Shown here: positions 1 to 5,819 of the stretch, piece after piece
Position numbering within the stretch: the stretch's first letter is position 1
How the letters are laid out: every line of letters begins with the position of its first letter
Assembly (NCBI GenBank): GCA_946618395.1
Contig: CAMOLD010000041.1
Span: 1-10,022, forward strand
DNA: 10,022 nt
Direction of reading: 5' to 3'
Origin: an uncultured Clostridia bacterium
GTDB lineage: Bacteria; Bacillota; Clostridia; Oscillospirales; CAG-272
Program-made: the position numbers and the translations under genes
The notes under the pieces: generated by a model
Database searches by the model: none
Seen by the model: the letters and a program-made list of their open reading frames with translations, nothing else
Told to the model about the DNA's origin: nothing

Positions 1-150
1 ACGTGATGCGCACCTCGTGCGTGATGTGTCCTTCGGACGTGATGTGCGCTTCGCGCGTGAGAAGGAACGCATCGCATCACTGCGACCGTAGGGAGCAACA
101 TCACTGTGTCGCAGGCACAACATCACTTGCGCCAACGGCGCAAACATCAC
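1..150. repeat. Tandem triloop-hairpin array with GTGATG/CATCAC spacers
   Basis: The hexamer GTGATG occurs at 3, 21 and 39 with an exact 18-base period, and a decayed copy (GTGAG) sits at 57. Its reverse complement CATCAC occurs at 75, 99, 121 and 145. Between successive hexamers lie short hairpins with three-base loops: 10-20 (4 bp, loop CTC), 28-38 (4 bp, TTC), 46-56 (4 bp, TTC), 105-119 (6 bp with one wobble, GCA) and 127-143 (7 bp, AAC); 81-97 is a weaker one with tandem G-A mismatches. The four left hexamers can pair with the four right ones in nested order, so the whole could fold into one branched structure centred near 61-76. It contains no credible gene. The window starts at its left edge, so it may extend further. 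Function is unknown; a REP/MITE-like dispersed element is an inference. Confidence 0.75.
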
Positions 151-162
151 AATTGCATCTCT

Positions 163-187
163 CCCGTTCTTCGGAACGGGATTTTTT
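163..187 (+). terminator. Intrinsic terminator with UUCG tetraloop
   Basis: A perfect 7-bp GC-rich stem (163-169 with 174-180) closes on a C(UUCG)G tetraloop at 170-173 and is followed by A and six T residues at 182-187. This is a textbook rho-independent terminator for transcripts running on the + strand. It would end whatever gene lies left of the window, after passing through the hairpin array, and it insulates the carboxypeptidase gene, whose start codon is about 60 bases further on. Confidence 0.85.
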
Positions 188-215
188 CATATATTCCGCA
201 AACGGTTCATATATC
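186..215 (+). promoter_or_regulatory. Possible weak promoter of the carboxypeptidase gene
   Basis: TTCATA at 186-191 and TATATC at 210-215 are spaced by 18 bases and could serve as poor -35 and -10 boxes. The nonamer TTCATATAT occurs twice, at 186-194 and 206-214, exactly 20 bases apart. A promoter is expected here because a strong terminator ends at 187, but the boxes match consensus poorly, so the exact placement is uncertain. Confidence 0.25.
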
Positions 216-248
216 CTAATACAAGAAATTACAACAAGGAGAACAACT

Positions 249-1439
249 ATGAATCGAAAAAAGTTTGGTTTGTTTTTATCGGTATGGATGGCACTTTTCC
301 TGCTTTTAAGCCCGTTGCAACTCTTTGCCGCGGAAGCGGAAACGCTTGCAAATGATGAACAAACGGCGACACAGCAAGAAGACTTGGCGTTGAACTGCAA
401 AAGCGCTATTTTGATGGAGGCGACCACAGGGAAGATCCTTTATGAGCAGAACGCCGAAGAAGCGCTTCCGCCCGCCTCGGTGACCAAGGTGATGACGCTG
501 CTTTTGATTATGGAAGCGGTGGATGCCGGCGTTGTCAAATTGGAAGATTCGGTCACCGTTTCGGCAAATGCGGCGTCTATGGGCGGCTCCCAGGTCTTTT
601 TGAAAGAAGGGGAGCAAATGATGCTGGAAGACCTGCTCAAAAGCGTTGTCATCGCCTCGGCAAACGACGCCGCTGTTGCGCTTGCGGAATACGTTTGCGG
701 AAGCATTTCCGCCTTTGTTTCGCGCATGAACGAGCGCGCCGGGCAACTGGGCATGGAAAACACGCATTTTGAGAACGTGACCGGCCTTGACGACACGGTG
801 GAAAATCACAAAACCAGCGCCAAAGACATTGCTTTGATGTCGCGCGAGCTGATCTCCCACAAAACGATATTGAAATACAGCTCTATTTGGATGGATACGA
901 TTCGGGACGGGGCTTTCGGCTTGACGAACACCAACCGCCTGGTGCGTTTTTATCCCGGATGCACGGGCTTGAAAACAGGTTCCACTTCCAAAGCGGGATT
1001 CTGCGTCAGCGTGACCGCCGAGCAGGAGAATCTTTCCCTGATTTGCGTGATCATGGGCGCCGAATCTCGGGATATTCGCAACGCCGCCGCGGCTTCGCTT
1101 TTGGACTGGGGCTTTGCCAATTATGCGCTTTACACATCACCCGCCGGAGAATGCGACCCGATTCGGGTGACCGGCGGAACAGAGGATGCATGTCCGCTTT
1201 CCTATGCCCCGTTTTCCTGCGTTTTGCCAAAGGATCAGATTGGAAAGGTGATGCGCGAGGAAACGGTTGCAAAAACGATTGCCGCGCCTGTGGAAGCGGA
1301 GGATGAGGTTGGCGCCGTGATCTTCCGCCTTGGGGAAACCGAAATTGGCAGAGTTCCAGTTGTTGCCTCGGTTTCGATCCCCAAAATTGGATTTTGGGAA
1401 ATATTGAAACGAATGCTTGCGGAATTTTTGATGGTATAA
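249..1439 (+). CDS. D-alanyl-D-alanine carboxypeptidase (DacA/DacF family, penicillin-binding protein)
   Basis: A low-molecular-mass penicillin-binding protein of 396 residues that removes the terminal D-Ala from peptidoglycan stem peptides outside the cell membrane. The three serine-peptidase S11 motifs are intact: SVTK (catalytic Ser77, Lys80), SAN (137-139) and KTG (242-244). Residues 1-28 form a signal peptide (MNRKK, a hydrophobic run, then LFA-A). The region after about residue 285 fits the PBP5-type C-terminal domain, and the last 15 residues (FWEILKRMLAEFLMV) look like the amphipathic membrane-anchoring helix of this family. ATG 249 is chosen because AAGGAG at 236-241 lies 7 bases upstream and the signal peptide begins there; the frame stays open upstream only through the repeat array. 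No terminator is evident after the gene; pgi follows with its own promoter. The dacA/dacF/dacB distinction cannot be made from sequence alone. Confidence 0.95.
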   Translation: MNRKKFGLFLSVWMALFLLLSPLQLFAAEAETLANDEQTATQQEDLALNCKSAILMEATTGKILYEQNAEEALPPASVTKVMTLLLIMEAVDAGVVKLEDSVTVSANAASMGGSQVFLKEGEQMMLEDLLKSVVIASANDAAVALAEYVCGSISAFVSRMNERAGQLGMENTHFENVTGLDDTVENHKTSAKDIALMSRELISHKTILKYSSIWMDTIRDGAFGLTNTNRLVRFYPGCTGLKTGSTSKAGFCVSVTAEQENLSLICVIMGAESRDIRNAAAASLLDWGFANYALYTSPAGECDPIRVTGGTEDACPLSYAPFSCVLPKDQIGKVMREETVAKTIAAPVEAEDEVGAVIFRLGETEIGRVPVVASVSIPKIGFWEILKRMLAEFLMV

Positions 1440-1470
1440 ATATTTTTTCTAAAATATAAAGTGAAAAATG

Positions 1471-1499
1471 TTGAAATTCAAAAAAAATAGGTGTATAAT
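1471..1499 (+). promoter_or_regulatory. Sigma-A promoter of pgi
   Basis: TTGAAA at 1471-1476 and a perfect TATAAT at 1494-1499 are separated by exactly 17 bases, preceded by AT-rich DNA (from about 1440) that could act as an UP element. The predicted start of transcription near 1506 gives a leader of about 43 bases. Because the -10 box lies downstream of the in-frame ATG at 1468, that ATG cannot be the start of pgi on this transcript. Confidence 0.85.
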
Positions 1500-1515
1500 A
1501 GAAGCATCAATTTTT

Positions 1516-1535
1516 TCACAAAGAATCACAAAGAA
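1516..1535 (+). repeat. Perfect tandem 10-bp repeat in the pgi leader
   Basis: TCACAAAGAA occurs twice back to back, at 1516-1525 and 1526-1535, directly before the AAGGA ribosome binding site of pgi and inside its predicted 5' leader. The sequence repeat is certain; any role is unknown. Confidence 0.7.
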
Positions 1536-1548
1536 AAGGATGGAAAAA

Positions 1549-2889
1549 ATGGCTATTCAACTGAACACAAACTATCTCAAATCCTTTATCAAACCGCAGG
1601 AATACGAGCAGATCGCTCCCCAAATCCGGCAAGCCGATCAAATGCTCCGCGAAAAAAGCGGCGCAGGAAACGCTTTCCTTGGCTGGGTGGACCTGCCCAA
1701 AAATTATGACAAAGAAGAGTTTACACGCATTGAAAAATGTGCGGCAAAAATTCAAAAAAGCTGCCAGGTTTTGGTGGTTATCGGCATTGGCGGCTCCTAC
1801 CTTGGCGCCCGCGCGGTGATTGAATTTTTGCGCTCGCCGAACTATAATCTCTTAAACAAAAATACCCCCAATATCTATTTTGCCGGCAACAGCATCAGCG
1901 CGGACGCGCTGGACGATCTCTTGGCGCTTTGCGAGGGCAAGGATATTTGCGTAAACGTCATTTCCAAATCCGGAACGACCACCGAGCCCGCCGTTGCTTT
2001 CCGCGTTTTCCGCAATCTTTTGGAGGAAAAATACGGCAAAGAGGGCGCAAGAGAACGCATTTTTGTTACCACCGACCGCGCGCGCGGAACGCTGAAGCAG
2101 TTCTCCACCGAGGCCGGCTACGAGACATTTGTTGTGCCGGATGACGTGGGCGGCCGTTTCTCGGTTTTAACCGCAGTTGGTCTTCTTCCCATTGCCGTTG
2201 CCGGAATCGACATCAAAAAGCTGATGGAAGGCGCCGCTTCGGCGATGGAGAAATACACCTCCACCGACCTGGAAAAGAACGATTGCTACCGCTATGCGGC
2301 AATTCGCAACATTCTGTTCCGCAAAGGGAAAGCCATTGAAATTCTTGCCGGATACGAGCCCTTTGCGCTCCTTTTGAACGAATGGTGGAAACAACTTTAC
2401 GGCGAGAGCGAGGGAAAAGACGGAAAGGGAATTTATCCGGCATCGGTCATCTTTTCCACTGATTTACACTCGCTGGGGCAATACATCCAGGACGGCAACC
2501 GCATCCTGTTTGAAACGGTGCTCAATATTGGGGATACGAAAAAATCCTTTACCATTCCCAATGACCCGGCAAATATTGACGGATTGAACTTCCTTTCCGG
2601 CAAGGATTTGGACGAGGTGAAAAAGACGGCAACACTTGCAACCATTCTTGCGCACGTGGACGGCGGCGTTCCGAATATTCTGATTGAGATGGACGAACGG
2701 AGCGAATTTGCACTTGGCGAACTGATCTACTTCTTTGAGCTTGCCTGCGCAATTTCGGGATATGTTCTTGGTGTGAATCCGTTTGATCAGCCTGGCGTGG
2801 AATCCTACAAGAAAAACATGTTTGCGCTTCTTGGAAAGCCGGGATATGAATCCATGCGGGAAGAATTGAACAAACGGCTGACATTTTGA
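1549..2889 (+). CDS. pgi: Glucose-6-phosphate isomerase
   Basis: Cytoplasmic glycolytic and gluconeogenic enzyme interconverting glucose 6-phosphate and fructose 6-phosphate. The 446-residue length matches the short Firmicutes form (about 450). Visible SIS-fold and active-site motifs are GIGGSYLG (79-86), the phosphate-binding SKSGTT (139-144), GGRFS (201-205, PGI signature 1), GESEGK with catalytic Glu286, His307 (TDLHS), and signature 2 near the C-terminus (NPFDQPGVESYKK) with catalytic Lys421. The spacing Glu-21-His-114-Lys equals what I recall for the Geobacillus enzyme. ATG 1549 is chosen because AAGGA at 1536-1540 sits 8 bases upstream; ATG 1540 overlaps that site, and ATG 1468 lies upstream of the promoter. 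It is probably monocistronic, as the next gene has its own promoter, although no terminator is obvious between them. Confidence 0.97.
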   Translation: MAIQLNTNYLKSFIKPQEYEQIAPQIRQADQMLREKSGAGNAFLGWVDLPKNYDKEEFTRIEKCAAKIQKSCQVLVVIGIGGSYLGARAVIEFLRSPNYNLLNKNTPNIYFAGNSISADALDDLLALCEGKDICVNVISKSGTTTEPAVAFRVFRNLLEEKYGKEGARERIFVTTDRARGTLKQFSTEAGYETFVVPDDVGGRFSVLTAVGLLPIAVAGIDIKKLMEGAASAMEKYTSTDLEKNDCYRYAAIRNILFRKGKAIEILAGYEPFALLLNEWWKQLYGESEGKDGKGIYPASVIFSTDLHSLGQYIQDGNRILFETVLNIGDTKKSFTIPNDPANIDGLNFLSGKDLDEVKKTATLATILAHVDGGVPNILIEMDERSEFALGELIYFFELACAISGYVLGVNPFDQPGVESYKKNMFALLGKPGYESMREELNKRLTF

Positions 2890-2918
2890 GAAAAATCAGC
2901 GAAATCCTTGAAAAGCCC

Positions 2919-2947
2919 TTGACTTTTCGGGGAAAAATTGGTATAAT
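2919..2947 (+). promoter_or_regulatory. Sigma-A promoter of the P-loop protein gene
   Basis: TTGACT at 2919-2924 and TATAAT at 2942-2947 are spaced by 17 bases, and TGG immediately before the -10 hexamer makes an extended -10 element (TGGTATAAT). The predicted transcription start is near 2954. This is close to consensus, so strong constitutive expression is expected unless it is repressed. Confidence 0.88.
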
Positions 2948-2954
2948 AAAGTTA

Positions 2955-2980
2955 CAGAAACGGTTTGTTTACCGGTTCTG
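2955..2980 (+). promoter_or_regulatory. Predicted 5'-terminal mRNA stem-loop
   Basis: CAGAAACGGT (2955-2964) and ACCGGTTCTG (2971-2980) form a 10-position stem with a single A-G mismatch and a 6-base loop. It begins at the predicted first nucleotide of the transcript and ends about 8 bases before the GGAGGT ribosome binding site (2988-2993), which stays exposed. A 5'-terminal hairpin like this is known to shield mRNA from 5'-dependent decay; alternatively the inverted repeat could be an operator. Both roles are inference. Confidence 0.5.
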
Positions 2981-3000
2981 ACTTTCGGGAGGTAATGCAA

Positions 3001-3408
3001 ATGTTAAAATTGATTGTCGGTGTCAAAGGCACGGGAAAAACAAAAACCTTGATCAATCTTGTAAACGGTGCTTTGGAAGTTACCAAAGGGGATGTCGTTT
3101 GCATTGAAAAGGGAACCAAGCTCAGATACGATATTAAGCCTGCGGCACGCTTGATCAATGCCGAGGAATATATGATTTCAGATGGTCAGTCGCTCTTCGG
3201 TTTTATTGCCGGAATTATTGCCAGTAACCATGACGTTACCGATTTGTTTGTGGACGGCACTTTGAAAATCTGCAACGGGGACGTTTCGGTCTTTGAAAAA
3301 ATGGCGCTGGAACTTGCGAACCTGACCGGAAAAGCAGGCATCAATCTCACCCTTTCGGTTTCCATGCCGGAGGAAGATGTTCCTGCATCCGTCAAAGCGC
3401 TTCTCTAA
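3001..3408 (+). CDS. Small P-loop nucleotide-binding protein of unknown function
   Basis: A 135-residue protein with a clear Walker A motif GVKGTGKT (residues 7-14) right at the N-terminus and a Walker B-like strand LFVDG (82-86, Asp85). There is no signal peptide or membrane segment, so it should be cytoplasmic. It resembles short conserved clostridial proteins that I recall being labelled only as ATP-binding or, doubtfully, PilT-like; it is far too short for a PilT motor and lacks that family's extra domains. ATG 3001 is preferred over the in-frame ATG at 2995 because GGAGGT (2988-2993) is 7 bases from the former and only 1 from the latter. It stands alone, with its own extended -10 promoter, a leader stem-loop and a strong terminator. 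The biological role is not recognisable from sequence. Confidence 0.88.
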   Translation: MLKLIVGVKGTGKTKTLINLVNGALEVTKGDVVCIEKGTKLRYDIKPAARLINAEEYMISDGQSLFGFIAGIIASNHDVTDLFVDGTLKICNGDVSVFEKMALELANLTGKAGINLTLSVSMPEEDVPASVKALL

Positions 3409-3426
3409 ACCAGCAAACGGTTTCTC

Positions 3427-3462
3427 AAAACCGCAGTTCTCCCATCAGAACTGCGGTTTTTT
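3427..3462 (+). terminator. Strong intrinsic terminator
   Basis: A perfect 14-bp stem (3427-3440 with 3447-3460) around the loop CCCATC ends in a run of six T residues (3457-3462). It lies 18 bases after the stop codon of the P-loop gene and should separate that transcript from topB. The matching A run on the left side could let it work weakly in the other direction. Confidence 0.92.
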
Positions 3463-3514
3463 ATGGAAAATACCGTAAAATACCGCAAAAATCTAGGAAA
3501 AGGAGGCTTTCCCC

Positions 3515-5689
3515 ATGATTCTGATCATTGCCGAAAAACCCAGTCTCGGGCGCAACATTGCCGCCGGGATCGGGCAAATGCAACGACGGGACGGATACCT
3601 GGAAGGACAAGGGTATCTGATCACATGGGCGTTTGGTCACCTTTTTTCTCTTTGCGATATTGAAACCTATCAGCCGCAACCAAACGGATCGACGCGCTGG
3701 AGCATGCAAAATCTTCCTTGCTTTCCCAAAGAATTTCGCTTTGAACTGCGCAAAGGGGAAAACAAGCGTGCGGACGCCGGAACGGTAAAACAATTCGGCA
3801 TTATTGCCTCTCTTTGCAACCGCCCGGACGTGGACACCATCGTCAACGCAGGGGACGCCGACCGCGAAGGTGAAATTATCGTTCGGTTGTGCATTCAAAA
3901 CGCATTAAAATCGCCAAAGGCACTCAAACGCCTATGGCTCCCGGATCAAACGCCGCAAACGGTGGCTTCCGCCCTGCAGGATATGAAGGACGAGAGCGAA
4001 TACGATCTGCTTGCCGCCGAAGGATATGCCAGAACCTTTATTGACTGGCTTTACGGCGTGAACTTGACGCGTTACGCCACCATTCGCACGGGACGGCTTT
4101 TGCGCGTCGGGCGGGTGATTATTCCCATTGTGAAAGCGATTTATGACCGGGATTTGGCAATTCGGAATTTTGTTCCGGATGTTTATTACGCCGTTGTCAG
4201 CAAAGAAAAGACCAACGGGGAAGAAATTGAACTTCTTTCCAAAAACAAATTTGAAAAGAATCAGTTGCAAAGGGCGGAGGAGCTTTGCCGGCTCTACAAT
4301 GAAACGGGCGCGGTTGTTACCGATGTCAAACACAAAAAGGAAACGCTGTTTGCAGGCAAACTCTATTCGCTTTCCAAATTGCAAAACTTTCTTGGCAAAA
4401 AGTATAAAATGTCAATGAAAGAGAGCTTGGAGATCGTCCAAGGGCTTTATGAACGCGGATTTTTGACCTATCCGAGAACCAACTCTGAATATCTTGCAAC
4501 CGCCGAAAAGGATAAGATCCGGCAAATTCTTGCCGGTTGCCGCAAGATCGGCTATCCCGTGAAATTCAAGGATAGCAAATGGATTTTTGACGACAGCAAG
4601 ATCGAATCGCACTCGGCATTGACGCCAACCTATAAAATTCCAACGAAAGACCAGCTTTCGGAAAAAGAAATGCAGGTGTATTCCACCGTTTTCCGCCGGT
4701 TTGTGGCCGTTTTTTGCGAGGAAGACTGCGTGGTTTCCAAAACGGAAATTTCCATTGCCGTTGGGGAGGCGGAAACCTTTTTGCTCAAGGGCATGACCAT
4801 GCTGGAAAAAGGCTGGACAAAATACGACGACTACACCCAAAAGGATAAGATTTTGCCCAACTTGAAAAAAGGAGACCCGGTCAAAATCAACTTCCAGCCC
4901 AAGGAAAAGGAAACCACTCCGCCAAAGCACTATACAATTGAAACGCTGAACAACTATTTGAAAAACCCGTTCAAGGAAGAAAAAAGCGCGGCAAAAGAAG
5001 CCGACGCGGAAGGAACAGATGACGACAGCGCCGATTACAAAGCCATTTTTGAAGGCTTGGAGCTTGGAACCGAGGCAACCCGGACGGGAATTATTGATAA
5101 CGCCCGCAAAAGCGGCTATATCGACCTAAAAAAGGATGTTTATACCATTTTGCCAGGCGGTGAATTTTTGATTGAATCGCTTGTCCAAATGCAAATCAAT
5201 ATGGATAAGTATAAAACCTCCGAGCTGGGACAAGCTCTGAAAAAGGTTTATCACGGATCGATGCGCGTGGAAGAGAGCGTTGCGCTGGCGCAGGAAGAAA
5301 TTTCCGCCGTTTTTGCAAGGGACCCGGAACCGGTGGACTCGGTGATTGGGAAATGTCCGCTTTGCGGCGGAGAAGTCCGGCGCAACAATTCCTTTTACGG
5401 TTGCACAAACTATAAAGATGCGGGATGCAAATTCTCGATCAACACGGTGATTTGCAGCAAAATGATCCCGGTGGTGCAAATTCAAAAATTGCTGGCAACC
5501 GGGAAAACCGACCTGATGGACGGCTTTGTCTCTCCGCGCACGGGAAAAGCTTTCAGCGCCGCCTTTGTTTTGAAGGATGGAAAAGCGATTTTTGATTTTC
5601 CGCCGCGCGCGTCCGAACAACCAACCCAGGAGCCACCGATGGGCGCCGGAGGGGAAGCGCCCCCGCCCCTGGAACCTCCGGACGCTTAA
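3515..5689 (+). CDS. topB: DNA topoisomerase III (type IA)
   Basis: Type IA topoisomerase that cuts one DNA strand through a 5'-phosphotyrosine and decatenates or relaxes negatively supercoiled DNA. The 724 residues match chromosomal TopB of Firmicutes (about 725). The N-terminal Toprim domain has IIAEKPS (catalytic Glu7) and the acidic metal-binding DADREGE (114-120). The catalytic tyrosine is Tyr319 in LTYPRTNS, and GTEATR (518-523) is a conserved type IA motif. A variable acidic stretch lies at about 488-508. The C-terminus carries a four-cysteine zinc ribbon (Cys614, 617, 630, 638), then a topoisomerase C-terminal repeat and a proline-rich tail. Start: AAAGGAGG (3498-3506) is 8 bases before ATG. 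No convincing promoter was found between the upstream terminator and the gene; TAAAAT at 3476-3481 is a possible -10. Conjugative elements also carry topB, but nothing mobile is seen here. Confidence 0.96.
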   Translation: MILIIAEKPSLGRNIAAGIGQMQRRDGYLEGQGYLITWAFGHLFSLCDIETYQPQPNGSTRWSMQNLPCFPKEFRFELRKGENKRADAGTVKQFGIIASLCNRPDVDTIVNAGDADREGEIIVRLCIQNALKSPKALKRLWLPDQTPQTVASALQDMKDESEYDLLAAEGYARTFIDWLYGVNLTRYATIRTGRLLRVGRVIIPIVKAIYDRDLAIRNFVPDVYYAVVSKEKTNGEEIELLSKNKFEKNQLQRAEELCRLYNETGAVVTDVKHKKETLFAGKLYSLSKLQNFLGKKYKMSMKESLEIVQGLYERGFLTYPRTNSEYLATAEKDKIRQILAGCRKIGYPVKFKDSKWIFDDSKIESHSALTPTYKIPTKDQLSEKEMQVYSTVFRRFVAVFCEEDCVVSKTEISIAVGEAETFLLKGMTMLEKGWTKYDDYTQKDKILPNLKKGDPVKINFQPKEKETTPPKHYTIETLNNYLKNPFKEEKSAAKEADAEGTDDDSADYKAIFEGLELGTEATRTGIIDNARKSGYIDLKKDVYTILPGGEFLIESLVQMQINMDKYKTSELGQALKKVYHGSMRVEESVALAQEEISAVFARDPEPVDSVIGKCPLCGGEVRRNNSFYGCTNYKDAGCKFSINTVICSKMIPVVQIQKLLATGKTDLMDGFVSPRTGKAFSAAFVLKDGKAIFDFPPRASEQPTQEPPMGAGGEAPPPLEPPDA

Positions 5690-5719
5690 AAAAAACGCTC
5701 CGAAAAATGAAAAAATCCA

Positions 5720-5748
5720 TTGCATTTTGAACTGGTTTCTGCTATAAT
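5720..5748 (+). promoter_or_regulatory. Sigma-A promoter of the DUF1846-DUF2974 unit
   Basis: TTGCAT at 5720-5725 and TATAAT at 5743-5748 are 17 bases apart, with TGC before the -10 hexamer giving an extended -10 (TGCTATAAT). The predicted start of transcription near 5755 leaves a leader of about 65 bases before the chosen start codon. There is no intrinsic terminator after topB, so read-through from topB is also possible. Confidence 0.85.
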
Positions 5749-5819
5749 TTTTTTAGATGTTTTTGATGATCTGGACGAGCTTTCGCCCGATCCTAAATCA
5801 CTTCAGAAAGAGGCATACG

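Noticed and set aside
1..150. CRISPR array
   Set aside because: The repeats are only six bases, intervening sequences are hairpins rather than unique spacers, repeat orientation flips in the middle, and no cas genes are present.
3..248. N-terminal extension of the carboxypeptidase reading frame
   Set aside because: The frame is open only because the hairpin array lacks stops in it. It would run through a strong terminator, and the signal peptide and ribosome binding site mark the start at 249.
1468..1548. Upstream in-frame start for pgi
   Set aside because: The consensus promoter at 1471-1499 lies inside this extension, and family homology and the ribosome binding site point to 1549.
5646..5681. 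GC-rich inverted repeat at the 3' end of topB as a terminator
   Set aside because: The 7-bp stem is followed by A residues, not a T run, on the + strand, and it lies inside the coding sequence of the proline-rich tail.
5757..5819. 21-residue N-terminal extension of the DUF1846 protein
   Set aside because: The ATG at 5757 falls at the predicted transcription start without a ribosome binding site, and family similarity begins at 5820.
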